From: Synergistaceae bacterium
GTDB taxonomy: Bacteria; Synergistota; Synergistia; Synergistales; Aminobacteriaceae
NCBI GenBank assembly: GCA_009783355.1
Contig: WRHH01000017.1
Coordinates: 1 to 47,119 of the forward strand
Direction: 5' to 3'
DNA: 47,119 bases
In this document: positions 16,401-24,576 of the stretch, piece after piece
Layout: every line of letters begins with the position of its first letter
Position numbering within the stretch: the first letter of the stretch is position 1
The notes under the pieces: model-generated
The model's input: the letters and a program-made list of their open reading frames with translations, nothing else
What the model was told of the DNA's origin: nothing
Databases searched by the model: none
Made by a program: the position numbers and the translations under genes

Positions 16401-17733
16401 TGTCTCAACCGAAACCGAATTTTATGAGAAAGCGTCAAAACAGGATTATTCATTTATCTTTGTCGAATCCGCATTGATCGAAAGTGTTGAAAAAATATGC
16501 GAAAAACTAAAGCTCAACTCCACGAAAGTACTGCTCATGGAATTTGGCGAAACGGCTGATGATAAGAATTTAAGTGCTCTCACAATTCCGATACATTCGC
16601 TATCCATTGCCAATACTATAAACGGAGCTGCCAGCAGTTTCTCCTACAGCGCAAACAATTATCCATTGATCAAATTCACCGCGCCAACTGCTAGCATACT
16701 TGTCGTTGACGATATTGATACGAATTTAAAAGTTGCAGAAGGGTTGATGCAACCTTATAATATGCAGATTACAAAGTGCAGAAGCGGCGCCGAAGCAATT
16801 AAGGCTGTAAAATCAAGTTATTTCGATTTAGTGTTTATGGATCATATGATGCCTGAAATGGATGGCATTGAGACCACAGCGCGAATAAGAGCTTTAGGCG
16901 CCAATGAACCGCGTTATATAGATATACCGATTATTGCTCTGACTGCAAATGCCGTTATCGGTACAAAAGAGATGTTCTTGAACAATGGTTTTAACGATTT
17001 TCTATCAAAACCGATAAATACCGCTAGACTGGAAGCTATTTTGGGAAAGTGGATCCCGAAAGAAAAACAAATTAAATCGGAAGAAGGAAACGGTAAAGTT
17101 ATCAAGGCAAAGGATCGGGGGATTAGTAACGACATAGTAATTAATGGAATTGACGTTAATAAAGGTATTGCCATGACAGGCGGAAGAGTCGATGGATATT
17201 TAAAGATTCTTGATGTTTTCTATAAAGATGGAGTTGAAAAGATCAAGGAAATCAGAATGTGCATGGAAATGGGTGATCTTCCGCTGTACGCAACGCATGT
17301 ACACGCGTTAAAGAGCGCTTCTGCAAGTATCGGAGCAAATAAACTGTCTGAAATTGCGATGTCTTTAGAGCTAGCGGGCAATAACGGTGATATTTCTTTT
17401 ATTAAAAGCAATAATGATAGATTTATGAATGAACTTGAAGTATTGCTAAATAATATAAAACATGCTATATCAAATGACGCCATGACAGAAAAAAACATAT
17501 CTCAAGAAGGCATATCATTCGAATTGATAAAAAAGAATCTTGAGAATCTTAGAGATGCTTTAAATGATATGGATACTATAATGGCAGACAGAATAATAAA
17601 TGACCTCACGAGCGAATCCCTTGGGGTTGAGGTAAAAGAGATTCTCTCACAAATTGAGCAGCATGTTTTAATGTGCGACTATGATGATGCTATAAGCAAA
17701 ATAAATTCTCTCATTGACAAGGTTTATGAATAG
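13444..17733 (+). CDS. hybrid sensor histidine kinase: Cache, HAMP, PAS, HisKA, HATPase, REC-like, REC, HPt
   Basis: The 1429 residues form a complete phosphorelay in one chain. A first membrane helix at about 27-50 and a second at about 528-552 enclose a large extracytoplasmic Cache-type sensor. HAMP (553-605) and PAS (about 607-715) follow. HisKA contains SHEIRTPMNAIIGM with His725; the ATPase has NLLSNAVKYT, DVTDSGIGI and GTGLGLAI. A receiver-like domain at 955-1040 lacks the acidic pocket. A true receiver follows (LVVDDIDTN, phospho-acceptor Asp1133 in FMDHMMPEMDG). An HPt domain has His1287 in VHALKSAS. A last 80 residues resemble a second helical HPt-like bundle without the His. No separate response regulator with an output domain is adjacent, so its final target lies elsewhere. 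Confidence 0.92.
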   Translation: MKHSKKNNERGLRRLLNRINLGFNLRSKLILIFLAVQVIPIILITVYAWMQIDSLGIVLRGIAVRDSSKALNSSAVENIERLTTDTAKAVARFLYRCDSDILLLSKLAPSDETYRTFAEYKLGQLIRKENWEIATDNKSWVHTESDLYDGALSHSSNAENDQNDAFNSRPPLFFTYDNVPLYDEIAFIDLYGNQVYKYATPNSTKRNYPINPNKLNISDKKNTYVKAESYFEELKKLKPGEIYVSDVIGAYVRSNYIGMYTPAFVQEAASKRGYDIEFNPEGQAYAGMENPNGKRFEGIVRWAAPATNERGEIIGYVTMALNHDHIMEYVDYITPMKERYTELPSAFEGNYAFIWDYKCRSICHPRHHSIVGYDPETGEPSIPWLEDSIYKGWKGSGIEKWTDYVAVIPVFDKQSRSKTPAPELTKIGFIGLDGRYLNNAPQCTGWMDLTEGGGSGSFYILWSGIEKLTTAGAIPYYTGRYAPSDANGYSKRGFGFVTIGAGLDDFTRPAQDTENKLTNTINSDMLKNLLHLFLSTAFIIAVVFIVAFILASYLTNNIRFLLNGISRFRAGERQFRLHSSAKDEFGMLADSFDEMADSIVNSVNEPLSIIDIDHNIIYMNDLSLILVGKTLDEIINTSYHEISVYPYKSKYCPITALHENREAEILYQEESGHYYKGFANYLMDNDGNKIGYIIVSNDVTEIEEARQRAEHENRAKSIFLARMSHEIRTPMNAIIGMTDLALREDLSNTAREHIFTIKQASTSLLFIINDILDFSKIEMGKLEIVSRDYSLSSLLNDVISIVRMRVIDSQLSFVTNLDCNIPNELYGDEIRIRQILLNLLSNAVKYTKKGFVSLGVKGEFSDERTVNLTIDVTDSGIGIKQEDMRKLFGEFTRFDSAENKGIEGTGLGLAITRNLVKAMNGEISVKSRYGEGSTFTVTIPQKFRNREQLASVMNPEKVSILIYERRKIYLDSIIYAVNNLGVSNTNVSTETEFYEKASKQDYSFIFVESALIESVEKICEKLKLNSTKVLLMEFGETADDKNLSALTIPIHSLSIANTINGAASSFSYSANNYPLIKFTAPTASILVVDDIDTNLKVAEGLMQPYNMQITKCRSGAEAIKAVKSSYFDLVFMDHMMPEMDGIETTARIRALGANEPRYIDIPIIALTANAVIGTKEMFLNNGFNDFLSKPINTARLEAILGKWIPKEKQIKSEEGNGKVIKAKDRGISNDIVINGIDVNKGIAMTGGRVDGYLKILDVFYKDGVEKIKEIRMCMEMGDLPLYATHVHALKSASASIGANKLSEIAMSLELAGNNGDISFIKSNNDRFMNELEVLLNNIKHAISNDAMTEKNISQEGISFELIKKNLENLRDALNDMDTIMADRIINDLTSESLGVEVKEILSQIEQHVLMCDYDDAISKINSLIDKVYE

Positions 17734-17801
17734 AGTGCATGATTTGGAACTGTTGAAAGTAGGAGATTGATATAAAAATATTAGTAACTTTAGTAGCTTT
17801 A

Positions 17802-19358
17802 TTGTGCGCATTTTCATTTGGTTTTGTTCTCAAGTTTGCAAGCGGAGTTTTTATCCCTTTGGTTATTGCATGGTTCATGTTGCAGATATTTCACCCTGTC
17901 ATAGACTTTGGTAAGAAGATCAAACTGCCGCCGCTCGTGAATTTGATACTGGTTTTTTCGGTTTTATTCAGCCTTTTCTACATTGGAATAGTTTTTTGCA
18001 CTTCACAGGTCGTAGAATTCAGCAAGGCATACGATGAGTATCACTCTAAACTCAGCGAGATGATGGTAAATCTCTTAACAGCGTTTCAAATTGATCCGGA
18101 TTCTGTACCAAGTATAGACTGGGTTGACATTGTGGGTCGTAATCTGCGCAATATTTCGGGAGTATTTTTTGCAATCTTCGGTAATTTCGTTTTAACTCTT
18201 GTTTTCTTTTTATTCATGTTTCTGGAGTCTCCGTATTTGAACAACAAGATTGACGTTGCGTTCTCCGATCACAACGCCGCCAGAATAAAAAATATCATGT
18301 CCTCTGTGTCCTACGAAATAAGCAGATATCTTGGAACGCTCACGTTAATCAGCCTTGCTACCGGAGTCAGCGCCTGGATAGTCCTTGAGATTATGGGCGT
18401 GAAACTCGCTGCGGGCTGGGGAGTTTTGACGTTTCTCCTTAATTACATACCGACTGTGGGGTCAATAATTGCCACTATCCCGCCGGTTATGATGGCGATA
18501 CTGCAGTTTTCTCCGGGATACATAAAGCCTATAATTGTCCTGATTTCGCTTGGCGCCATTCAAATCTTCCTTGGTAATTTTGTAACTCCAAAGATGGTCG
18601 GTGACAGACTTGGGCTTAGCCCAGTGATAATACTGATTTCCCTTTTGCTTTGGGGCTTAATATGGGGGATCCCCGGAGCTATTTTATCTGTTCCGATAGC
18701 GGTCATAATAAAGATTATCTGTAAAAATTTTGAGTCACTCAAACCGATTGCCGTTATAATGGGAAGCGGGATAATTTATCCCGCTCAGGAAGAAGGCGAG
18801 CCTCAGAAGAAAGAGAAAAGAGTGTTTCCATATCAATATGCATATACGTTGTTATTTCCGCTCCGAAATATATTTTTATCACCAAAGCAGGTTATTGATC
18901 GTCTTGAATTAAAAGACGACATGAACGTATTGGAAATTGGGCCGGGACCTGGATATTTCAGTGTAAAAGCAGCTTCCGCCCTAACAGAGGGACGCCTTGT
19001 TATAGCAGATATTCAACCTGAAATGCTTCGTCTCGCGGAAAAACGCTTGAAAAAAAGAGGTATTGTCAACGTGGAGAGTTATCTTTGCGATGGTAAATCT
19101 TTTAATTTTAAGGATGAAAGTTTTGATAGGATTTTCATGGTAGCGGTTCTCGGAGAAGTGGAGAACAAAACAGCGTACATGAAGGAGTTTTATCGCCTGT
19201 TAAAATCGGGCGGGATTTTATCAATTTCCGAACTCGCCGGAGATCCTGATAAAATGAATGCGCAGTCAATAACAGAGCTTGGAGAAAACTCCGGGCTGAA
19301 TTTCTATAAGAAATATGGCAGTAGTTGGAACTATACGGTTAATTTTACAAAAGACTGA
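17802..19358 (+). CDS. AI-2E family permease fused to a SAM-dependent methyltransferase
   Basis: Residues 1-320 are an AI-2E (UPF0118/PerM-like) permease with about eight membrane helices and the characteristic LNYIPTVGSIIATIPPVMMA and GLSPVIILISLLLWG. Residues about 350-518 are a class I methyltransferase with motif I NVLEIGPGPGYFSVKAA, acidic motif II VIADIQPEM, and RLLKSGGILSISEL. One uninterrupted frame covers both; I see no frameshift at the junction. TTG 17802 is the only usual start, but the homology-like hydrophobic text continues upstream without stops to ATA 17772, which sits 6 bp after AGGAG. The true start may be that rare codon. AI-2E proteins may export signals, ions or metabolites; the methyltransferase substrate is unknown. 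Confidence 0.85.
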   Translation: MCAFSFGFVLKFASGVFIPLVIAWFMLQIFHPVIDFGKKIKLPPLVNLILVFSVLFSLFYIGIVFCTSQVVEFSKAYDEYHSKLSEMMVNLLTAFQIDPDSVPSIDWVDIVGRNLRNISGVFFAIFGNFVLTLVFFLFMFLESPYLNNKIDVAFSDHNAARIKNIMSSVSYEISRYLGTLTLISLATGVSAWIVLEIMGVKLAAGWGVLTFLLNYIPTVGSIIATIPPVMMAILQFSPGYIKPIIVLISLGAIQIFLGNFVTPKMVGDRLGLSPVIILISLLLWGLIWGIPGAILSVPIAVIIKIICKNFESLKPIAVIMGSGIIYPAQEEGEPQKKEKRVFPYQYAYTLLFPLRNIFLSPKQVIDRLELKDDMNVLEIGPGPGYFSVKAASALTEGRLVIADIQPEMLRLAEKRLKKRGIVNVESYLCDGKSFNFKDESFDRIFMVAVLGEVENKTAYMKEFYRLLKSGGILSISELAGDPDKMNAQSITELGENSGLNFYKKYGSSWNYTVNFTKD

Positions 19359-19426
19359 CAAAGATTCAGGCCATAGTTGTTTAAATTCATGATGCAATAA
19401 ATACAGATAGTAATTTTTGAAGGAGA

Positions 19427-20800
19427 GTGCTTAGAATCTTTGGAAATGTCAAGGATTTGGATGAAAAATATATCCGAATGGTAGAAACGCCTGTGGAACG
19501 CCTTATACTCAGAATGGCGATTCCTACAATTTCAATTATGCTGATTTCAGCGCTTTATAACATGGCGGACACATATTTTGTGGGATGGATAGGCACAAGA
19601 GCCACGGCAGCGGTTGGGGTTTCCTTTCCATTGATGATGCTGATTCAGGCTATGGGCTTCTTTTTTGGACATGGTTCAGGCAACTACATCTCGCGTCAAA
19701 TGGGCGCCCAAAACTGGGATGTCGCCGCCGCCATGGCCGCAACGGGCTTCATATCCGCGCTCATCTGCGGGGCTACATTGATGATTTCCGGGCTCGTTTT
19801 CCTTGATACCTTTGCCCGTTTCTTCGGTGCCACGGAGGAGATTCTGCCTTATACCTGCGATTATGTTTTCTACATCTTTATTGGCGCGCCATGGATGTTG
19901 GGGTCGCTGGCGCTAAACAACATGTTGCGTTTTCAGGGCAGCGCGAATTACGGCATGATAGGAATGATAAGCGGCGCTGTTCTGAATATCGCTCTGGATC
20001 CGCTTTTTATATTTGTTTTCAATATGGGTGTGAGCGGTGCGGCTTTAGCTACTATAATAAGCCAGTTCGTGAGTTGTTGCCTGTTGCTGGTTGGCTGCTC
20101 GTGTAAGGGCAACATACGTATAAATCCCAGAAAATTCTCCCCGCAATTTAAATTTTATAAGGAAATTGTGCGCGGAGGGCTTCCATCTTTGTTCAGGCAG
20201 GGATTCGCAAGCATAGCGACTATTTGTCTGAATCACGCCGCAGGCAGTTATGGAGTTGCGGTTATTGCAGCAATTTCTATTGTGCAGCGCGTCACTATAA
20301 TCGCGAATTACGCGCTGCTCGGGTTAGGACAAGGATTCCAACCGGTATGCGGCTTTAATTACGGCGCTGAACGATATGACCGGGTTATAAAGGGGTTTTG
20401 GTTTTGTGTAAAGGTGTCTTTCGTAATTATGTTATTTCTCTCTGTAGCAGGTTTTTTCTTAGCCTCTCAAATAGTAGCCCTGTTTCGCAGGGACGACGCC
20501 GAAGTCATATTGGTAGGAGCTCTGGCGCTTCAGCTGCAGTGCATACCTTTCCCGTTAATGAGCTGGGTTATTCCTAACAACATGATGTTGCAGACCATAG
20601 GCAAGGCATTTGAGGCAAGCCTCCTCGCTTTTGCAAGGCAGGGTTTATTTCTGCTGCCCGCGCTGTTTATCCTGACGCCATATCTGGGGGTGTTCGGCAT
20701 ACAGCTCTGCCAGCCCATCGCGGACTTCGCGACGTTTCTTCTTTCCATACCTTTAGGGTTACGGGTGCTGAAGGAAATGAAAGAAAACAAATCTGCTTGA
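19427..20800 (+). CDS. MATE family multidrug/cation efflux protein
   Basis: The 457 residues have twelve predicted helices in two related halves. The N-terminal segment (ETPVERLILRMAIPTISIML, then NMADTYFVGWIG) and FGHGSGNYISRQMG are typical of MATE exporters of the NorM/DinF-like bacterial branch. They export drugs or metabolites in exchange for sodium or protons across the inner membrane. GTG 19427 is only one base after AAGGAGA, so translation may begin at TTG 19457 or ATG 19478; the family homology starts close to the latter. It lies 68 bp after the permease-methyltransferase fusion on the same strand. Confidence 0.92.
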   Translation: MLRIFGNVKDLDEKYIRMVETPVERLILRMAIPTISIMLISALYNMADTYFVGWIGTRATAAVGVSFPLMMLIQAMGFFFGHGSGNYISRQMGAQNWDVAAAMAATGFISALICGATLMISGLVFLDTFARFFGATEEILPYTCDYVFYIFIGAPWMLGSLALNNMLRFQGSANYGMIGMISGAVLNIALDPLFIFVFNMGVSGAALATIISQFVSCCLLLVGCSCKGNIRINPRKFSPQFKFYKEIVRGGLPSLFRQGFASIATICLNHAAGSYGVAVIAAISIVQRVTIIANYALLGLGQGFQPVCGFNYGAERYDRVIKGFWFCVKVSFVIMLFLSVAGFFLASQIVALFRRDDAEVILVGALALQLQCIPFPLMSWVIPNNMMLQTIGKAFEASLLAFARQGLFLLPALFILTPYLGVFGIQLCQPIADFATFLLSIPLGLRVLKEMKENKSA

Positions 20801-20874
20801 GTTTCTTCTGTAAAGCGCCGCTAATATGCTCAATTCACTTGAACATTACACGAGTTGAAATCTTTAAAACAGTT

Positions 20875-20900
20875 AAGCCCGCAACATCGCTTGGGTTTTT
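20875..20900 (+). terminator. possible terminator after the MATE gene
   Basis: AAGCCC (20875-20880) can pair with GGGTTT (20893-20898), followed by T residues. The stem is short and includes one G-T pair. It lies between two convergent genes, where a terminator is expected. Confidence 0.35.
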
Positions 20901-20933
20901 GGCGAATATGCAATAAATGCAATTATATGAAAA

Positions 20934-22190
20934 TTAATTATTTCTGTCCTTGTAGAGCGGGAGAGTTGCTACCAGTTCGAGAGCTTCTGTTTTGCATCTA
21001 TCGAGGTTAACCCTGTCTTCCGGCGCGTTAGCCACTTTGTTCATTATTTCTGCAATCCGCGTTATCTCCGGCTCTTTGAAACCGCGCTGTGAGACCGATG
21101 TTAGCCCGATTCTTACTCCGCTTGTTATTAACGGTTTTTCGGGGTCGAACGGAATCATGTTTTTGTTCACGGTTATACCGACATATTCCAGCGAATCCTG
21201 AAAAAGCTTTCCGGTTAGTTTCTTTTGCCTGAGGTCAAGCAGCACTATGTGATTGTCAGTTCCTCCGCTTACAACCCTGAATCCATATTTTGCAAGCTCT
21301 GCGGCGAGAGTGCGCGAGTTTATTAGTATTTGCGACATGACATTTCTGAATTCCTGCGTCATTGCATGTTTGAAAAGCCATGTTTTGGCCGCCATTATAT
21401 TGAGATGGATTGAACTCAGCGAGCCGGGAAAAACACCTTTGTCCAAAGCTTTTGCGTGTTCCGATTTACATAAGACAAGTCCTCCGCGCGGGCCGCAAAG
21501 AGTTTTTGTCGTAGAGGATGAAACAAAGTCAGCGAATGGGACAGGGCTTGGAATCACTTTTGCCGCGACAAGCCCCGAAACATGCGCCATATCGACCATC
21601 AAGAGCGAGCCGTTTGAATGAGCTATGGCGGCAATGCGTTCATAATCAATGAGCCTTGGATAAGCGCTTCCGCCCGCTATTATAAGTTTTGGTTTATTCT
21701 CTGCGGCAAGATTTTCAAGTTCTTCGTAGTCGATGAGCTCAGTTTCCTTATTGAGACCGTATGACACGAAATTATAGAACTTGCTCATGAAATTTGCGGG
21801 AGAGCCGTGCGTAAGGTGCCCGCCATGATCGAGCCTCATCCCCAGCACGCAATCCCCGGGTTTTAGTGAAGCTGCATAAACGCCATAGTTAGCCGCAGAA
21901 CCCGAATAGGGCTGAATATTAGCGTGTTCCGCTTCGTACAACGATTTTGCCCGTTCAACTCCGAGCCTCTCCATTTTGTCAGCTATTTGCGAACCGGCCT
22001 GAAAGCGGGCGCCCGGGTATCCTTCAGTAGTTTTATTGGTGAAGACGCATCCCGAAAGCTCCATCAACTCCTCGCTGGCTGTGCTTTCCGACGCTATCAT
22101 TTCAATATTGTGTTCCTGACGGTATAGTTCCTCACTCACAATGTTGTAAAGATCAGGGTCAGTCTTTTTTGTATATTTCAACATGAGCAT
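20934..22190 (-). CDS. glyA: serine hydroxymethyltransferase-like PLP enzyme (divergent GlyA)
   Basis: The 418 residues align with SHMT throughout: MIASESTAS, NKTTEGYPG, HGGHLTHGS, VDMAHVSGLVAA and GPRGG. The PLP lysine is Lys229, at the same number as in E. coli GlyA. Several residues usually fixed in SHMT differ. The Tyr before the catalytic Glu (E. coli Tyr55) is Thr54. The Tyr-Tyr of RYYGGCE is FQAGSQ (so Tyr65 is Gln64). The His before the PLP Lys is Thr228. FPGxQGGP reads FPGSLSSI. The catalytic Glu57 is kept as Glu56. True SHMT interconverts serine and glycine with folate. These changes suggest a paralogue with altered substrate or folate use, such as an aldolase or alpha-methylserine-type enzyme. 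I see no second glyA in the window. Confidence 0.85.
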   Translation of the reverse strand: MLMLKYTKKTDPDLYNIVSEELYRQEHNIEMIASESTASEELMELSGCVFTNKTTEGYPGARFQAGSQIADKMERLGVERAKSLYEAEHANIQPYSGSAANYGVYAASLKPGDCVLGMRLDHGGHLTHGSPANFMSKFYNFVSYGLNKETELIDYEELENLAAENKPKLIIAGGSAYPRLIDYERIAAIAHSNGSLLMVDMAHVSGLVAAKVIPSPVPFADFVSSSTTKTLCGPRGGLVLCKSEHAKALDKGVFPGSLSSIHLNIMAAKTWLFKHAMTQEFRNVMSQILINSRTLAAELAKYGFRVVSGGTDNHIVLLDLRQKKLTGKLFQDSLEYVGITVNKNMIPFDPEKPLITSGVRIGLTSVSQRGFKEPEITRIAEIMNKVANAPEDRVNLDRCKTEALELVATLPLYKDRNN

Positions 22191-22232
22191 TAAAACCCCT
22201 TCGCCGTATCATTAAACATTATCCTTGTCTTT

Positions 22233-22275
22233 TATTGAACATTGAACATTTTACATTTAACATTGAACATTGTAT
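22233..22275. repeat. inverted-orientation (CATTGAA) heptamer array, 3' side of tRNA-Sec
   Basis: Units of ATTGAAC/ATTTAAC with some decay lie between glyA and the selenocysteine tRNA. A CTTGTCTTTT, the complement of the shared core, precedes it. It faces the opposite-orientation array at 22382-22443. Confidence 0.75.
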
Positions 22276-22279
22276 TCAT

Positions 22280-22377
22280 TGGCGGAGGCGTGTGGGAGTC
22301 GAACCCACCAGGGACGGCTTAAACCGCCCCTCGCCGGAGTTGAAGTCCGGAACGCTCACCGGAGCGCACGCGCCTCC
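22280..22377 (-). tRNA. selC: tRNA-Sec (anticodon UCA)
   Basis: Read from 22377 to 22280 this is a 98-nt class II tRNA. The acceptor starts GGAGGCG and ends CGCCTCC, then discriminator G and an encoded CCA. The anticodon loop CTTCAAC on stem CCGGA/TCCGG has UCA at 22343-22341. The variable arm is long, and the T-arm is GTGGG TTCGACT CCCAC. The extended D-stem GCTCCGGTGAGC matches the E. coli selC D-arm. An eighth acceptor pair, usual for tRNA-Sec, would be a C-A mismatch here. It delivers selenocysteine at UGA with SelB and a SECIS element. It lies between divIC and the SHMT gene on the same strand. Confidence 0.93.
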
Positions 22378-22381
22378 AAAA

Positions 22382-22443
22382 GGCAATGCACAATTATCAA
22401 TGCTCAATGCACAGTGAAAGACAAAAGAAAAACATTGAACATT
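22382..22443. repeat. (CAATGCA)-type heptamer array and core, 5' side of tRNA-Sec
   Basis: CAATGCA, CAATTAT, CAATGCT, CAATGCA units are followed by GAAAGACAAAAG and then AACATTGAACATT. It is the same order of elements as at 3093-3190, more degenerate. Confidence 0.8.
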
Positions 22444-22448
22444 ATACT

Positions 22449-22724
22449 TTAGTTTTTTTCTATTACAAATATCTTTTCGCCGGGGAAGATGAAGTTGTAT
22501 TGTTCTCTTCCCAGGTGCGCAATTCCTTTATCGGTCTTATAAAACTCAATCTGTTCCTTGTACTTAATTACTTTACTCTGTTTTTCCGCGAGTTGTAAAG
22601 TCCTTTCGGCGGAAATGGAAATAAGATTTACTATTTTTTCCGCCTCATAAAACAAAACTGTACCCGTAATCAAAAGAACAAGCATTGTACAAACAAAAAC
22701 AAATACCCATCGTATACGCGGCAT
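22449..22724 (-). CDS. septum formation initiator, DivIC/FtsB family
   Basis: The 91 residues start with one membrane helix (WVFVFVCTMLVLLITGTVLF), then a coiled-coil segment (about 35-60) and a short conserved end (TDKGIAHLGREQYNFIFPGE). This layout is diagnostic of FtsB/DivIC, which joins FtsL and FtsQ/DivIB in the division machinery. The C-terminal LGREQYNFIFPGEKIF matches the family's LAREKYGMIKPGE-type motif. It follows argS on the same strand after about 150 bp. Confidence 0.88.
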   Translation of the reverse strand: MPRIRWVFVFVCTMLVLLITGTVLFYEAEKIVNLISISAERTLQLAEKQSKVIKYKEQIEFYKTDKGIAHLGREQYNFIFPGEKIFVIEKN

Positions 22725-22843
22725 AAACTATCCTTCCCTAATCCCTTTTGATTTTTATCCACAGTTTCGCAAAACCACGCTCTTTAGAGCGAGGATATAA
22801 GGAATAATCCGTAAAGGGCGGATAGCCTTTTGTTTTTTCCTTT

Positions 22844-22868
22844 CACTCCACACTCCACACTCCACACT
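22844..22868. repeat. (CACTCCA)n heptamer array
   Basis: Three and a half CACTCCA units lie a few bases after the argS stop. Similar CTTCACA words occur at 9293-9318, next to another GTCTTTTG core complement. Confidence 0.85.
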
Positions 22869-22871
22869 ATT

Positions 22872-24566
22872 TTACATTCTTTCCGGCGCCGAGACTCCTA
22901 GTATCCCCAAAGCTTTTGACAACACTATTCTAACCGCCTCCACGAGCAGAAGCCTTGATGATGATTTTTCCTGCTCCTCGCACATTACCCTGTGCGCGTT
23001 GTAAAACGCGTGAAAATCTGCGGCAAGATCGAACACGTAATTTGTCATTATATGCGGAGCTAACTCATTTGCCGCGCGCAGAACCTCCTGTGGAAATATG
23101 GCCAGCCTCGATATTAGCTTTCTTTCTTCAATTTCAGTGAGAGCGCCGATATTAAAATCTGTTTTCATGCTTTTCATCAATCCGCGTTCGGTGCATTCCC
23201 TTTTTATGCTGCATGCGCGCGCGTGAGCGTACTGAACGTAGTATACAGGATTTTCATTGCTTTGTTGTTTTGCGAGTTCAAGGTCAAAATCAAGATGGCT
23301 GTCGCTGTTGCGCATAAGGAAAAACCATCTTGCCGCGTCGTTCCCAACTTCACTCCTCACTTCTCTGAGTGTTACAAATTGACCCGAACGCGTGGACATG
23401 GGGACAAGCTCCCCATTCCGCAGCAGATTCACAAACTGGATAAGCAATACTTCGAACGAGTCAGGCGAGTGCTCTAACGCTGCTATGGCGGCTTTCATCC
23501 TTGGGACATATCCGTGGTGGTCGGCGCCCCAAACATCAATGAGCCTTACAAAGCCTCTGTCGAATTTATCCTTGTGGTACGCGATATCCGAGGCAAAATA
23601 GGTTGGCGCTCCGTTACTGCGAATAAGAACTCTTTCCTTGTCTTCGGTGTTTGCATCTTCGTTTACTTCCGTATTGGATTTTGTGGGAGATTTGAACCAT
23701 AAAGCTCCTTCATGCTGAAACGTGAAGTCCCTTTTCTTCAAGTATTCCATCGCTTCGTTAACCAGCCCGCGCTCATAGAGGCTTTTTTCCGAATACCAGA
23801 CGTCGAATTTTATTCCGAAATCGGAGAGATCGTTTTTAATATCATCCAGAATTGAGTTCACGGCTTGGTTTGTAAAAAACGGCACGCTGTCCTCAAGGGG
23901 TTGCGATATATATTTGTCGCCTTCGCTTTCAACGATTCTACTTGCTATATCCCATATATACTCGCCTTTATACGACGTCTCCGGTAACGGCGCTTTATCG
24001 GGCGCCCCGGCGAGCTCAAAGTATCGCGATTGTGTTGAGGTTCCGAGAATTTGCATTTGAAGCCCCGCGTCGTTCAGATAATACTCCTTTTGCACGTCCC
24101 AGCCTGTAAATGACAACAGGTTCCCAACGGTGTCCCCAACTGCGGCGCCTCTTCCATGCCCGACATGAAGAGGTCCGGTAGGGTTTGCGCTCACAAATTC
24201 CACCTGAACCTTTTTCCCCTTTCCTGTGTCCGAGCTGCCGAACGCGTCAGGGTTCGAAAGTATGTTTTCTACTGTGAGTTGCAGCCACAAAGGAGTAAGG
24301 AAGAAATTAATAAATCCGGGGCCTGCTGTCTCGACTTTTTCTATATAATCGCCTTTTTCGATTGCCGATACTATCTCGTCCGCTAATGTGCGCGGGGGTT
24401 TTCCAAGCTGCTTCGCCGCTTTCATAGCGATATTTGACGCCCTGTCTCCTTGCCCTTCACGTTTTGGCCTTTCAAACATTATCTCGCTTATCTCAATTTT
24501 TCCATCGCTTACTATACTAACTGCCTCAAATAAAATCTGCTGCAGAATACTATCTATGTCCTTCAA
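22872..24566 (-). CDS. argS: arginyl-tRNA synthetase
   Basis: At 564 residues this is a normal-length class Ia synthetase. The HIGH-type motif is in SANPTGPLHVGHGRGA (His-Val-Gly-His), near residue 125. The region SYKGEYIWDIASRI and the KMSKS equivalent VPMSTRSGQFVTL follow. The C-terminal DALR anticodon-binding domain contains VQYAHARACSI. It charges tRNA-Arg in the cytoplasm. The start is TTG 24566, 7 bp after GGGAGG. The heptamer array CCCTAAT lies just upstream of it. Confidence 0.95.
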   Translation of the reverse strand: MKDIDSILQQILFEAVSIVSDGKIEISEIMFERPKREGQGDRASNIAMKAAKQLGKPPRTLADEIVSAIEKGDYIEKVETAGPGFINFFLTPLWLQLTVENILSNPDAFGSSDTGKGKKVQVEFVSANPTGPLHVGHGRGAAVGDTVGNLLSFTGWDVQKEYYLNDAGLQMQILGTSTQSRYFELAGAPDKAPLPETSYKGEYIWDIASRIVESEGDKYISQPLEDSVPFFTNQAVNSILDDIKNDLSDFGIKFDVWYSEKSLYERGLVNEAMEYLKKRDFTFQHEGALWFKSPTKSNTEVNEDANTEDKERVLIRSNGAPTYFASDIAYHKDKFDRGFVRLIDVWGADHHGYVPRMKAAIAALEHSPDSFEVLLIQFVNLLRNGELVPMSTRSGQFVTLREVRSEVGNDAARWFFLMRNSDSHLDFDLELAKQQSNENPVYYVQYAHARACSIKRECTERGLMKSMKTDFNIGALTEIEERKLISRLAIFPQEVLRAANELAPHIMTNYVFDLAADFHAFYNAHRVMCEEQEKSSSRLLLVEAVRIVLSKALGILGVSAPERM

Positions 24567-24576
24567 GCAAATACCT

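Noticed and set aside
22235-22452. Overlapping plus-strand ORFs of about 60-70 codons across the tRNA-Sec
   Set aside because: They read through the antisense strand of the tRNA and the heptamer arrays, which lack stops in some frames by repetition.
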